A DNA stretch of 64,000 bases from Theropithecus gelada (GCF_003255815.1 NC_037689.1:55266256-55330255), one strand, 5' to 3'. Counted from the first letter of the stretch, positions 1-12,290 are shown. Notes: generated by a model from the sequence alone, not told the origin. Numbers and translations: made by a program.

Positions 1-204
1 CGGTGAAACCCCGTCTCTACTAAAAAATACAAAAAACTAGCCGGGCGAGGTGGCGGGCGCCTGTAGTCCCAGCTACTCGGGAGGCTGAGGCAGGAGAATG
101 GCGTAACCCAGGAGGCGGAGCTTGCAGTGAGCTGAGATCCGGCCACTGCACTCCAGCCTGGGTGACAGAGCAAGACTCCATCTCCAAACAAACAAACAAA
201 AAAA
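1..204 (+). mobile_element. AluY (Old World monkey type), 5' part outside window
   Basis: This is the right two thirds of an Alu SINE, a Pol III-derived non-autonomous element mobilised by L1. The window opens in the left monomer near the tctctactaaaaaatac linker. The right monomer ends in a CAAA-rich tail at about 185-204. The segment gatccggccactgcactcc (136-154) differs from the human AluY consensus and matches what I know of cercopithecid AluYR-type copies. The left end and its target-site duplication lie outside the window. Confidence 0.93.
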
Positions 205-544
205 GGAAGCTGTATAAATCTCAAAATATTTTCACATTTTTACTACTTTGGCATTATGGTTGTTATTAAGTCCACAAATATATATTGTTATTTAATGTGT
301 TAATAAAGAAGTATGCATATTATTATATTACAACTTTTAAATCTTTAGAAAACTGTATTTCGATACAACTAGTTTCTGTTGTCATCCTAAATGTTTTATC
401 TTGCATATGCAATAAAATTCAGACACACTTCACAAGATGTCAAAGGCTTTAAAGGAACAGGGCTTTAAATTTTACCACATGTCAAAGAGGCTCATTTGAG
501 AATCCCTGGTCTAGGGAATAGGAGAATATAGCGTATTTTTAATA
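205..544. other. AT-rich unique sequence
   Basis: No gene, RNA or repeat is recognised here. The stretch is AT-rich and has stop codons in all frames. Confidence 0.5.
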
Positions 545-1090
545 GCACTGTCTCCATAGGCTACTTGGGTTCAAATTGTCGATAGGTGACTTATAATTGA
601 TGTGTTCTAGGGCAAGTTACTTAACCTCAGTTTATTCTTCTGCAAAATAGGAATAGTAATTGCTCCTTTGCATTCTTGTGATAATACATTAAGAAAATGA
701 TTGTAAAATACTTAGTACAATGCCTGACATCTATTTCACTTTTTTTTTCTTTTCTTTTTATTTTTTTTGAGACTGAGTCTCGTTCTGTCCCCCAGGCCGA
801 GGTGTAGTGGCGTGATCTCGGCTCACTGCAAGCTCCGCCTCCGGGGTTCATGCCATTCTGCTGCCTCAGCCTCCCGAGTAGCTGGAACTACAGGCGCACA
901 CCACCACGCGTGGCTAATTTTTTTGTGTTTTTAGTAGAGACGGGGTTTCACCATGTTAGCCAGGATGGTCTCGATCTCCTGACCTCGTGATCTGCCTGGC
1001 TCAGCCTCCCAAAATGCTGGGATTACAGGCGTGAGCCACCATGCCCGGCCCATCTATTTCACTTTTAATAACTGTTACATATCATTAGCA
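545..1090 (+). repeat. MIR SINE, split by an Alu
   Basis: This is an ancient tRNA-derived MIR. The core phrase ggcaagttacttaacctcag and the following cctgaca match the MIR body and 3' part. The copy is split by the AluY at 743-1050. The MIR-like end (taataactgttacatatca) continues at about 1067. The divergence is that of an old mammalian fossil. Confidence 0.7.
743..1050 (-). mobile_element. AluY, full length, minus strand
   Basis: A complete Alu in antisense. It begins with a T-rich (A-tail complement) tract and ends with the complement of the Alu start at 1050. A 15-16 bp target-site duplication, catctatttcactttt, occurs at 728-742 and again at 1051-1066, so this is a normal L1-mediated insertion into the MIR. 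The phrase aagctccgcctc indicates the Y subfamily. Confidence 0.96.
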
Positions 1091-1159
1091 AGCGAGTTAG
1101 ATACTAAAGGGTTATAAAAAATGAAGATTATAAAAAGAAATACAAAGTATTAACAAAGA

Positions 1160-1825
1160 TTGTTGGAAGTGAAACTTATATACACTACTGATGGAATGTA
1201 AAATGGTAAAAAACTACTCTGAAAAACAGAGAAAGCTAAACATATACATACTGTAAGAGTCATGTTTCTACTTGAAATGAAAGCATATGCCCATACAGAT
1301 TTATCCAAGAGAAAAAGAAAGCGTTAGCCACCATAAAAGCTTAGACATGAATTTTCATAGCAACTATATTTGTAATAACCCGAACTGAAAAATGACCCAC
1401 ATGTTTACCAATGTCTAACTGGATAAACAATTGTAGTGTATCTATATAATGTAATGCTACTTTGCTATGGAAAGGACTGAAAAGTTGATGCATGTAACCA
1501 TATAAATAAATTGCAAAATAATGGTACTAACTGAAGGAAGCCAAACGAGAAGAGTGTATACTGTATGATTTCATTCATACAAAACACTAGAAAATGTAAA
1601 TATATCTGCAGTGACAATAAGCATATCAGTGGCTGCCTAGGGAAGGTGGGGGTGATAAATGAGGAGGAGGAGTTACAAAAGGGAAACTTTTTGGATAATA
1701 GATATATTTACTATCTTTGTTGTAGTGATGGTTTCATGTATGTGTGTGTGTGTGTGTATACATATATATAACATTTTCAGTATGTATGGTTTATTGTATG
1801 TAAGTTATACCTAAAAATCCTAAAA
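1160..1825 (+). mobile_element. Ancient L1 (L1M) 3' end
   Basis: The sequence resembles the end of L1M ORF2 and its 3'UTR. Recognisable stretches are the gatggaatgtaaaatgg zinc-knuckle region, the taactggataaacaa region, agtgacaataagcatatcag, and a terminal attgtatgtaagttatacct. Coding potential is destroyed. A TG/TA microsatellite lies inside at 1738-1770. Confidence 0.8.
1738..1770. repeat. (TG)n/(TA)n microsatellite
   Basis: About ten TG units are followed by a TATA run inside the L1M 3'UTR. Confidence 0.9.
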
Positions 1826-2600
1826 ATAACACTTTAAAACTCTTTTTATTATAAAGTATTCCTATTAATTTAACAAAATAGTTAAAATATAACAATCACT
1901 TCCTTAAAATAAAAGATAATCTACAAAACTTCATATAGAAACAATGTATGCACTAAATAATTTTATCGACTGTATATAATGCTGAACATCCCAACAAAAT
2001 AATTTTTCTCACCACTTGTTATTTGTAGTTCTTTATGCCATCATTGGACAATGTTGCAATTGATTATTTTCCAATAACAAGAGAATTTTGTTCCATTTAA
2101 CATATATGATTTTCTTTATTTATTGTGAGCACCTAAGCCAGTAAAATAAATTATTAGTCTGGTTATAAAATGGTCAGCTGCATAAAATCTAAGGTACTGA
2201 CCAATATTAGCTTGTTGCTACATAATTCTATGTTATGTGAAACCTTGGAATAAGCTTCCTTTGTTAAACAATGATTAAATGTTGAATAACTTGATTTTAT
2301 AAGTTATCCTTATTTCACAGCAATGGATATCATATCAAATTCAATGATTATTTAGGGGAGAAGAGGACAAAGGAAAAGTCAAGCATGGAAAATAATAAAA
2401 TTTATTCACCCATACAATTTTCTCACATGGCATTTTAAATATGTTAATATATTTTTTAAAAGCCAGATAACTAAACTTATAAAAATTATTACATCTGTGA
2501 AGTTATAGTTGGATTAAGGAAGAGTAGAAAATCCTGGCCTCATCATTCTATTTTAACACTTTCACTCTCTACTCAGCCTAAATCAGCCAAAGGATATTTT
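1826..2600. other. AT-rich unique sequence
   Basis: No gene or recognisable repeat is seen. The sequence is strongly AT-rich. Confidence 0.5.
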
Positions 2601-2730
2601 TAAAACACAGAGACACATAAAATATCAGATTATGTCTCTGTCTCAAATCTCTTCAGTGGCTTCTCAATACCTTTAGAACAAAAAGTCCTTACTATAGCCT
2701 GTTAGATCACAAGTAATACATCCCCTTACT

Positions 2731-2758
2731 TTCCTTTTTTTTTTTTTTTTTTTTTTTC
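2731..2758. repeat. poly(T) tract
   Basis: A homopolymeric T run inside the L2 copy. It may be a decayed retroposon tail or a slippage expansion. Confidence 0.85.
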
Positions 2759-3137
2759 ACTTTGCTCTAATCCCACTGATAGCCTTATTTCTCTTCTAAC
2801 CTATGAAACTTATTTCTGCTTGGGACATTTCATTAACTGTTCCTTCCTACCAAGAGTATCCTTCTGTAGATATTGCAGGACTCACTTCTTTCTTTCTAAT
2901 CTCTGCAAAAATGTCACCTCCTCAGAAGGCCCATTTTTTACTTGTGTCTTTAACACTTCCCTGACCTTGATCCATTTCTCTTTTTTTTCTTTGCTTCACT
3001 TTTCCTTTCAGCACTTATCACCACCTGGTATCAAATTATTGATCGGTTAGCCCAGTGATTTTCTCTCTCAACAGACTATAAACTCCATCATGGGAGTTCC
3101 ATCGTATGCCTCATTCACCACCCTATCTCTGGCATGT

Positions 3138-3186
3138 TAAACAAAAATAACAAAACCAAACAAAAACCAAACAACCAAACAAAAGA
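3138..3186. repeat. (CAAA)n-like simple repeat
   Basis: Imperfect CAAA/CCAAA units interrupt the L2 3' end just before its terminal motif. Confidence 0.75.
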
Positions 3187-3519
3187 CATTTGGCACAGAG
3201 CAAGCACAAAATAAATATTTGTTAAATAAATCAATGGAAAAATAGTTAATATGTAGGATTACTGCTATTATTTGGCTTCCAATAGGTGGCTTTAGAAAGC
3301 TGTCTATACTCACATGTTTTTCTCAAAATATACGGGAATACATGTTTCTTTCCATTGGAAATAACAGAAGTTACTGTAAAAAATTGAGGATTTTTTTCTA
3401 GAAAACTATCTAGACAGGACCTAATATACTAAGTTTATTAGGCCTCTGCCCGTAACAATGATATTTCAACACCATAATTATTACAAGAGAATATTATATG
3501 ATACTGTGAATTATCTATC

Positions 3520-4740
3520 TATTCATTTGTGCACGTTTATTAAGCACCTATTTTATGCGAGACACTTTTCTGGGTGCTGGAATACCACTGTCCTCATAGA
3601 GTTTGCAGTTTTGTGGGATAGATAGATATTAGACAAATAAAGTTTGATAAGAACTAGGGACATCAATACAGAATTTTTAGAAGTATATGGTGATAGGGCT
3701 AATTTTGTCATAGAAAATTCTTCTTAAACTTACAACTAAAAGATAAATGATAATTGCATGGGTCAAGGGATAAAAGCAGAGAGTACTATAGGCAGAGGAA
3801 ATAAAGCAGGAAAACATTCAAAAACTGAACAAAGTCCTCCATGACTGGAGCATGGTCAATGTGGGGGAGAGTGAAGCATGATGAATAAGATGAGGGTCTC
3901 AGTCTAGGTAGTTGTAGATTATGTGGGGCTTCTCTTCTTTGTTAGCAATGGTAAACATCCTGGAGTTTAGTGTAAGCACATTAGAAAGTCACTGAAAGTT
4001 GTTAAGTAAATGAGTTACATGACTAAATTTGGTAACAAATATATAAGCGTGAATGTACTGGTAAGAATGAATTAAAATGAGGCAGGCAGTAATTCTAGAT
4101 GCACATAGGCTTGTTAAAAAAGAATTTCAGAATATCAGGAAATGTAATTTGACTAGACTGCTAGCAAAGAAGATAGAAAGAAACGATGAGATTCCAGACA
4201 TGTTAACAAGGGAGACTTGATAGAACAAGGTTATTGCTTCGAAATTGAGGAGGGTTCAGGGATATGAAGGAGTCAGCAAGTACTTCCATGTTTTCAACTT
4301 GAGCAATTAAGTGAATGGTGGCATATTTTCTGGAAAAGCCAGGTTGGAAAGGGAATGATGGCTTCAATTTTATTTCTGTTGAGTTTGTGATACTTGGGAG
4401 TCCTTTAAGCAAAATATACAGAACACAAATATTAGGGTCTGGATTTCAGAAGACATAAACATTTAAGATGAGGCAGTGTTTGATGGCAAATGAAGCCATA
4501 CATCTGAACAAAATAAAGACACAGTAAGCCAGGAGAAGAGACAAGAGCCTAGGATGGCATCCTGAGGAGCTCTAACAATTAATGCTTGGATAGAGAAGAA
4601 TGAGATTGTCAGGATTTTGAGAAGGAATGTTCAGAGAACAACAACAAAAAAGTAAATAGATATGGCATTATGGAAGTTAAGGGGATAGAAATTTAAAGAA
4701 AGAGGAAATTGTCAACTTTGTCAAATATGGTTGGGAGATA
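3520..4740 (-). mobile_element. L2 LINE-like, minus strand
   Basis: At the left edge, gtttattaagcaccta and gacacttttctgggtgctgg are the complement of the L2 3' terminus. Further right are complements of internal L2 3' region phrases, such as gtcactgaaagttgttaag and gagttacatgac. The block is about 1.2 kb and heavily decayed. The right half (after about 4200) is a less certain match. Confidence 0.65.
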
Positions 4741-4749
4741 CTTCATTTG

Positions 4750-5390
4750 CATGTTGTATTAGTTACTGGAAGAGATACATTAAGATATCCAATATGATTG
4801 TTGATTTGTCCAGATCTCTATTTAGCTGTTAATTTTGCTTTATCCATTTTGAAGGTACATTATTATTAAAATTTTATTTTTCCATATATCCTATTGATTT
4901 GACCCATTTTATCAGGGTGAAATGCTTTGCATCTCTTATTATATTTCTTGCCTGATACTAATATAAACAAATTAATATTTTTGGGGTTAGGGGTTGCATG
5001 CATCTGGAGACCTATCTGTGTCATTATAAAGTAGTTTTATTCTAAACAACCCAGGGCTGTTTTTTTTTCTCAGTATTACAATTTTTGTATGTTAACCAAA
5101 GTGTTTAATATATAATCTATCATCTTGTTATTTTCTTTTCATCCTATTTTTTTTTTCTTTATTTTTCCACTCTACCATTTTTGCTACTCTTAATTATTTT
5201 ACTTCTACATATAGTGGATACCCTGCATTCATTACTATTATTGTTTCTTTAAACAGTCATTTTTTGTATTTACCAATATTTTACTATTCATAAGAAGTTC
5301 ATTTATTTTTGCATGTCTGTTTTTCATCCACTACCCCTTTCCTTCAATCTGCAAAATGTCTTTTGAAAATACATTGGTGTACAACTACTG
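4750..5390 (-). mobile_element. Ancient L1 (L1M) fragment, minus strand
   Basis: Antisense L1M sequence. Matching phrases include attgatttgacccatttt, cttgcctgatactaatata and acttctacatatagtgg, which resemble the antisense of the ORF2 endonuclease region and its upstream part. No coding potential remains. Confidence 0.65.
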
Positions 5391-5392
5391 GT

Positions 5393-6270
5393 GTGATGGT
5401 TAACATTGATCGTCAACTTGAATGGATTAAAGGATGAAAAGTATTGTTTCTGGGTGTGTCTGTGAGGGTGCTGCCAAAGGAAAGGAGACTAACATTTGAG
5501 TCTGGACTGGGAGAGGCAGATGCACCCTCAATCTGGGTGGGTACCATCTAATCAGCTGCCAGTGTGGCTATAATAAAAGCAGGCAGGCTGGGCGTGGTGG
5601 CTCACGCCTGTAATCCCAGCACTTTGGAAGGCCGAGCCAGGCAGATCATGAGGTCAGGAGATTGAGACCATCCTGGTGAACACGGTGAAACCCCGTCTCT
5701 ACTAAAAATACAAAAAATTTAGCCGGGCGTGGCGGCGGGCACCTGTAGTCCCAGCTACTTGGGAGGCTGAGGCAGGAGAATGGTGTGAACCCGGGGGGCG
5801 GAGCTTGCAGTGAGCTGAGATGGCGCTGCTGCAATCCAGCCTGGGCGACAGAGCGACACTCCGTTTCAAAAAAAAAAAAAAAAAAAACAGGCAGAGGAAC
5901 ATGGAAGGCCTAGACTGGCTAAGTATTCTGGCCTCCATCTTTCCCCTGTGCCCAGTGCTTCCTGCCCTTGAACATTTTGAACATTAGACTCCAAGTTCTT
6001 AAGTTCTTCAGCTTTTGGACACCTGGACTTACACCAGTGATTTGCCAGCGGTTCTTGTACCTTCAGCCACAGACTGAAGGCTGCACTATTGGCTTTCCTA
6101 CTTTTGAGGTTTTGGACTTGGACTGGCTTCCTTCTCCTCAGCTTGCAGACGGCCTATTGTGGGACTTCACCTTGTGATCATGTGAGTCATTTCTCCTAAT
6201 AAACTCCCCTTCATATATTCATTTATCCTATCAGTTCTGTCCCTTTAGAGAAACCTGACTAATATAACTA
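5393..6270 (+). mobile_element. Solo LTR, MLT2-like (ERVL), split by an Alu
   Basis: The element starts tgtgatggttaaca and ends ctgactaatat. Between are the family landmarks: ttctgggtgtgtctgtgagg, a mid-LTR ctcagcttgcagac, cttgtgatcatgtgag, and an aataaa-containing segment (aataaactcccctt, 6199-6212). I assign it to the MLT2 group of ERVL LTRs by recalled consensus. No internal gag/pol sequence flanks it, so it appears to be a solo LTR. An AluY interrupts it at 5587-5887. Confidence 0.68.
5587..5887 (+). mobile_element. AluY, full length
   Basis: A complete two-monomer Alu beginning gctgggcgtggtggctcac and ending in an A19-like tail. The short duplication caggcag occurs at 5580-5586 and 5888-5894, and the adjacent bases extend it with mismatch. 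It inserted into the MLT2-like LTR. Confidence 0.95.
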
Positions 6271-6324
6271 GTGATAAATTATCTCAGCATTTGGATAACT
6301 GAGACCATCTTTATTTTACCTTCA

Positions 6325-6685
6325 TTTAAAAAATACTGTCTATTTTGCATGATTGCAGATTCATATGCAGTTGTAAGAAATAATACAAAAAGATATTTTT
6401 TTACCTCTCAACCAGTTTCCTCCAATGATAACATCTTGAATAGTTACAGTACAATATCACAAACAGGAAACTGACAGTGAGACAATCTTATTCAGATTGC
6501 TGCAGTTTTACATAGTCATTTCTGTGAGTGTGTGTGTATTATATTCAAAGAAATTTTATCACATACATATGTTGTGTGACTACCACCACAGTCAAGATAC
6601 AAAACAGTTCCATCACAAGAATCCCTTGTGCTTCCCTTTAATTGTCACAACCACCTCCCCCTTAATTTCTGGCATCTAAAGAAGC
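6325..6685 (-). mobile_element. Ancient L1 (L1M) 3'UTR, minus strand
   Basis: Antisense phrases such as gttgtaagaaataataca, aatgataacatcttg, acagtacaatatcacaa and accaccacagtcaagatac match the 3' end of L1M-type elements. Non-coding remnant. Confidence 0.6.
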
Positions 6686-6689
6686 TAGA

Positions 6690-7189
6690 AAAAGGAGAGA
6701 AACATAAATCCAAAGCAAGAAAAAAGGAAGGAAACAATAAAGACAAGGGTAGAAATAAAAAAGTTGAAAACCCAAATACCGTAGAGAAATATAATTGCAA
6801 CAAACGATGGTTCTTTGAAAAAAAATCAATACAATTGATAAACACTTAGCAATAGTAACAAAGATCAAAAAGAGACAAGATGCAAATCATCAATAACAAT
6901 AATGAGACAAAGATATCACAGCAAATCTTAAAGCTCTTAAGAGGATAATAAGATAACACTATGAGCAATGTTACACTAACAAATTCCACAAATTAAAAGA
7001 ATTGGAACAAGTCCTTAAAAATCAGAAGCTACCACAACTCAGCAAAGATGAAAGAGAGAACATGAATAGTCTTGTGGATATTAAAGGAATTGAATGCATT
7101 AATTTAAAATCTGCAGAATAAGGAATTTCCAGGCCCAGATGGTTTCTCTGGAGAATTCTACCAAACACTTAAAGAATTAGGACAACACT
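6690..7189 (+). mobile_element. Ancient L1 (L1M) ORF2 fragment
   Basis: Decayed ORF2 sequence between the endonuclease and RT domains. Traces of ggttctttgaaaa, followed by ccaggcccagatgg and gaattctaccaaaca, are L1-typical. It ends abruptly where the L1PB-like 5'UTR begins. I do not see it resume after that element's 3' end at 13672. Confidence 0.7.
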
Positions 7190-8870
7190 GGATCCAAGAT
7201 GGCCAACCAGATGCAGCCAGAAGAAACATTTTCCATTGAGAGACTGGGATATCAAGAAGATTGGCACACTTCTAGCAGATCATCAGAGTAATGGCATTGA
7301 AAGCAAGCAGAGGGAAGACACAGATGCTGGGATAAAGGTGAAGGAAGATGGGAACTCTGCACAGGGCTACTGTGCACCAGGATTCATTTCTGGCACCCAA
7401 CAACTCCTGTGGAGGGAGTGAGTTGAACAGGCAAGGAGCAACCCGCTCTTGCCATAGGCCTCTGGAATTCTGGCAGGAGGAGACTCCTTGAACACTACAG
7501 ACACTGAAGTTGTCAGGAAGAGCTGCTTAGAGAAGTGGTAGGGGCAGAACTCCAGCCAAGGTGGAGCCCAAAGGGTTTGGTGCAGGAGCGCCTGTAGCAG
7601 AGCACAGCCAGGAGCACCCATCCCTCTAGGCTCACCATGTTCCCATAGGAGACTTTAACCCTAGAGGAATTATCAGGCCTGAACTCTGTAGGGTGGTCTT
7701 GCCCATGAGACCGGGTGGTCTGACCTGAGCACCCCTTAATCAGTTGGCCTCTCCCAGGTCCTGCAGCCTGGCCATGCCTGCGTGCAGTGTAGCCCCCAGG
7801 TACCTCCTGGGGGCCTGTATCATAGCTCCTGCACTGGCAGACTGCACCTGACCAGCAGAGTGCTGCAGCAAAGCGGCCTCTGGACACACACAAAACCACC
7901 TGCTCCCTCCTGCACTGCAGCCTCTCCAATGCTACTTTGCCTACAAGCACTCACCCATGCCCACCCCCACATCACATTGCCAGCATGTATGTGTACAGTT
8001 GGACCTTGATTTCCCTTCTTTGTTAGTGCACGTGTGTGTGTGTGTGTGTGTGTGTGCCTGCTGTGTCACTGCTGCCAGCATGAGCGCACCCCACCCTCGC
8101 TGTCACTGATGCACCATTGTCATTGGAGCATTGGTGAGCACCAAGCCCACCAGACCTACCCACCTCCCGCCAGTGGTCTGAGCCTATGCTGACACTGCTG
8201 CTGATAAGAAACCAGGCACACAAAAAAAGAGGACTTGCCCCCAGCCCTAAGTGACCGCCACTGCCAGTGTGAATGTACACAGAGTGTGCACACAGTACTG
8301 TGCCCAACAGCACCCTGTCCTCATACTAACACCATGATCGGTGCAAATGCATGCACATTTGCCAGCAGGGACTCCCTGCCCCTCCAAGCCATACTACTAC
8401 TGCTGCTGCTGTGATGCCTGCACAGAGGCCAGCATCCTCACACTCACTAGCATCCTGCCACTGCCAAGGATTGTGCATTCCACCTTGCTACTGCTGCCAC
8501 TGCTGCCAGCACATGCAAATGAAGACAGATCTCAGGACACTGTACAATGAAATGCTTTGGCTGGCACCACCCATTGGAGTGTTGTGACGAGAAGTCTGGG
8601 AGCACTTCGCCCCCTCCAGCACAGCAAGTTTAAATCTCAAGGAACCAAAGAACAAAGCTGGGGTCCAATACTACTCTCCCAGAATTAGGGCAAGCAGTCC
8701 AGGAGTCCTGAACTGAGCCTTGGTCCCCCTAAAATCTTCCAGTAATTAAGCCAGTTGACTGAAGAAACCTTACACAACAATCAAACCCCAAAGGGCATCA
8801 AATGGGATAAAAGAAAAAAAAATCCAAAGAACAGAAACTTCAAAGATTGAAGGAACATTAGCCCATGAAG
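7190..8870 (+). promoter_or_regulatory. L1PB-like 5'UTR (former internal promoter)
   Basis: About 1.7 kb upstream of ORF1, with more G+C than its surroundings. It contains a caagatgg motif near the start, the context in which L1 elements bind YY1. It also holds a (GT)n run (8031-8056) and a short ACT/CTG triplet cluster (about 8393-8411). An antisense frame of 145 codons lies at 7513-7950. I infer former promoter function from family knowledge; present activity is unlikely. Confidence 0.6.
8031..8056. repeat. (GT)13 microsatellite
   Basis: An uninterrupted GT run inside the L1PB-like 5'UTR. Confidence 0.95.
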
Positions 8871-9895
8871 ATGAAAAAGAACCAGCACAAGAACTCTGGC
8901 AACTCAAAAAGCCAGAGTGCCTTCTTTCTTCCAAACAGCTACATTAGTTCTTCAGCAAGAGTTCTTAACTGGGCTGAGATGGCTGAAATGACAGAAACGT
9001 AATTAAGAATATGTATAGAAATGAAGATCATGAAGATTCAGGAGAATATTGAAATCCAACCCAAGGAAGCTAAGATTAATGAAAAAGTGACACAAGAGCT
9101 GACAGACAAAATACCCAGTATAGAAATGTATGTAATCAACCTTATAGAGCTGAAAAAACACTCTACAATAATTTCATAAGACAACTGTAAGTATTAACAG
9201 GAGAATGGACCGAGTAGAGGAAAGAATCTCAGAGCTTGAAGACTGACTTTCTGAAATAAGGCAGTCGGATAAGAATAAAGAAAAAAAAAAAAAAAAGAAA
9301 GGGAATGACAATAACAAAACCTCCCAAGAAATATAGGATTATGTCAAGAGACAAAATCTATGACTCACTGGCACCCCTGAAAGGGATGGAGAGAATGGAA
9401 GCAACTTGGAAAACATATTTCAGGATGCCATTCATGAGAATTTACTCAACTTAGCTAGAGAGGCCAACATTCAAATTTAGGAAAGGCAGAGAACCCCCAC
9501 AAAATACTCCACAAGAAGATCATACCCAAGGCACATAATCATCAGATTCTCCAAGGGCAAAATAAAATAAAAAATGTTAAAGGTAGCCAAAAAGAAAGGA
9601 CAGGTCATCTATGAAGGGAAGCCCATCACACTAACACAATACCTCTCAGCAGAAACTCTACAAGTCAGAAGAGATTAGGGACCTATATTCAACATTCTTA
9701 ACATAAAGAAATTCTAGGCAAGCATTTCATATTCAGACAAACTAAGCTTTATAAGTGAAGGAAAAATAAAATCCTTTTCAGACAATCAAATGCAGAGAGA
9801 ATTTGTCACCAGTAGACCTGCCATAAAGAGCTCCTGAAAGAAGCACTAAATATAGAAAGACTGTTACCAACCACTACAAAAACACACTGGAGTAA
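8871..9895 (+). pseudogene. L1 ORF1 pseudogene (RNA-binding chaperone)
   Basis: L1 ORF1p is a trimeric coiled-coil RNA-binding protein that coats L1 RNA. This copy starts at an ATG giving MKKNQHKNSGNSKSQ, typical of older primate ORF1, and stays open only to a TAA at 9000. Later pieces of the RNA-binding and C-terminal domains are visible (for example acaagtcagaagagat and taagtgaaggaaaaataaaa) with stops and shifts. The ancestral stop is probably the TAA at 9893-9895. ORF2 begins about 60 bp downstream, the usual L1 spacing. Confidence 0.8.
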
Positions 9896-10530
9896 AAAGA
9901 CCAGTAACACTACAAAGCAACCACATGAATAAGTCAGCATAATAAACAGCTAACAACATGATGACAGGATCATATCCACACATATCAATACTAACCTTAA
10001 ACGTAAAAGGGCTAAATGCTCAAATTAAAAGGCACAGAATGGCAAGCTGGATAAAGAAGCAAGACTCAGTGGAATGCTGTCTTCAAAAACCCATCTCACA
10101 TGCAATGACAGCCATAGGATCAAAATACAGGGATGAAAAAAAAATCTACCAAGGAAATAGAAAACAGAAAATAGCAGGGGTTACAATTCTAATTTCAGAC
10201 AAAACAGACTTTAAACCAACAATGATAAAAAAAAAAAAAAAAAGAAGGACATTGCATAATTGTAAAGGGTTTATTTCAACAAGAAGATCTAACTATCCTA
10301 AATATATATGCATTCAACACAGGAGCACCCAGATTCACAAAGCAAGTTCTTAGAGACTTTTAAAGACACTTAAACTCCCACACATTAACAGTGGGAGACT
10401 TCAACACCCCTCTGACAGCATTAAACAGATCAACAAGGCAGAAAATGTATATATTTAAGACCTAAACTCTACTGTGGGCCAAATGTTTCTGATAGACATC
10501 TACAGAACTCAATACTCAAAAAACCAGAAC

Positions 10531-10810
10531 GGGCCAGGTGCGGTGGCTCAAACCTGCAATCTCAGCACTTTGGGAGGCCGAGGCAGGTGTTCAAGACCAG
10601 CCAGACCAACATGGTGAAATCCCGTCTCTACGGAAAATATAAAATTAGCTGAGCATAGTGGTGCATGTCCATAATCCCAGCTACTTGGGAGGCTGAGGCA
10701 GGAGAATTGCTTGAACCTGGAAGGCAGAGGTTGCAGTGAGCCGAGATCGCACCACTGCACTCCAGCCTGGGCAACAAGAGCGAAACTTCATCTTAAAAAA
10801 TACATAAATA
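10531..10810 (+). mobile_element. AluS-like, inserted in L1 ORF2
   Basis: A two-monomer Alu starting gggccaggtgcggtggctca and ending in an A-rich tail with taaata interruptions. The left monomer lacks about 20 bp after ggccgaggcagg. Near-identical flanks (aaaaaaccagaa at 10518-10529, aaaaaacagaa at about 10811-10821) look like a decayed target-site duplication. It is older than the AluY copies, judging by scattered substitutions. Confidence 0.9.
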
Positions 10811-12020
10811 AAAAAACAGAATGTACATTCTTCTCATCTGCATTATGGAACATACTAGAAAATCAACCACACAGTCAGACATAAAATAATCCTCAGCAAA
10901 TGCAAAAGAACCAAAACCATACCAACTACTCTCTCAGACCATAGCACAATAAAAATAGAATTCAAGACTAAGAAATTACTCAAAACCATACAGTTACATG
11001 GAAATTAAATAACCTGCTCCTGAATGACTTCTGAATAAATAAAGAAATTAAGGCAGAAGTCAGGAAGTTCTTTGAAACTAATACTGAGAACAAAGGTATA
11101 ACATACCAGAATTTCTGGGTCACAGCTAAGGCAATGTTAACAGGAAAATTTTCAGCAATAAATGCTCACATCAAAACGTTAGAAAGATCTCAAATTAACA
11201 ACCAAACATTATAACTAAAAAAAAAAAAAAATAAAAAAAAAAAAAAACAACTAGAGAAGAAAGACCAAACCAACCCCAAAGTTAGAGGAAGACAAGAAAT
11301 AACCAAAATCAGAGATGAACTGAAGGAGATTGAGACATGAAAAGCCATTTGAAAGATCAATGAAGCTAGGAGCTGATTTTTTTTAAAAAAACAGATAAAT
11401 AAACTGCTCACTAAATTAATAAATAAGAAAAGATAGAATATCCAAATAAACACAATCAGGAATGACAAATGGGATATTACCATTGACCCCACAGAAATAA
11501 CCATCAGAGACTATTATGAACACCTCTATGCACAGAAACTAGAAAATCAAGAAGAAATGGATACATTCTTGGATACATACACACACCAAAAATTGAACCA
11601 GGAAGAAATTGAATCTCTGAACAAGAACAAACAAATCCATGAACAGACAAATAACAGATAACAAGCTCCAAGATTGAATTGGTAATAAGTAAGCAGCCTA
11701 CCAACCAAAAAAACAAAACAAAACAAAACAAAAACCACAAACCCAGGACCAGATGGATTCACAGCTGAATTCTACCAGATGTACAAAGAAGAGCTGGTAC
11801 CATTCCTACTAAAATGGTTCAAAAAATTAAAGAGGAGCGACTCCTCCCCAGCTCATTCTATGAGGCCAGCATCATCCTGATACCAAAACCTGGCAGAGAC
11901 ACAGCAAAACAAGAAAACTTCAGGCCAATATCCTTGATGAACATCATGCAAAAATTCTCAAAAAATACCACCCAACTGAATCCAACAACACATCAAAGAT
12001 CTCATCCACCATGATCTGGT

Positions 12021-12290
12021 AGGCATGTTGCTGGTGTATAGGAATTCTATTCAGTTTTGTATGTTGACTTTCTATTCTTAAACTTTGCTGAAGTTGTTTA
12101 TCAACTTAGGAAGCTTTTGTGCCAAGACTATGGGCTTCTCTAGGTATAGAATCATGCTATCTTGGCATATGTTTCACGGACACTTAAAAAGATTGTGTAT
12201 TTTGCAGTTGTTGAGTATTCTGAAAATATCATATAGAACTTGTTGGTTAATGGTATTACTAAGTTTTTCTATATCCTCGATTCAATGATA
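12021..12290 (-). mobile_element. Antisense L1 filler inside L1 ORF2
   Basis: Sense ORF2 stops after catccaccatgatctggtagg. Antisense L1 follows in two parts: an RT-region part (about 12022-12158, ttgctgaagttgtttatc) and an endonuclease-region part (about 12160-12290, ttgttggttaatgg). Sense ORF2 resumes with cctatgaaactaacattgg at about 12293. Both neighbours are in plus orientation, so this is an inverted replacement. Confidence 0.78.

Larger units (their letters stand above)
2610..3235 (+). mobile_element. L2 LINE 3' end
   Basis: This is an ancient L2 copy in sense orientation. Characteristic phrases appear in order: ctcttcagtggcttctca, aatgtcacctcctcagaagg, gcacttatcaccacctgg, and the terminal aaataaatatttgttaaat. 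A T-homopolymer (2731-2758) and a CAAA-rich expansion (3138-3186) interrupt it. Confidence 0.78.

Noticed and set aside
5393..6270. Possible full ERV at the MLT2-like LTRs
   Set aside because: No gag, pro, pol or env sequence lies next to either LTR (5393 or 34405). They are 28 kb apart with unrelated DNA between, so they are solo LTRs.
7513..7950. 145-codon minus-strand ORF
   Set aside because: It lies antisense in the decayed L1PB-like 5'UTR; openness follows from GC content. Not listed as a gene.
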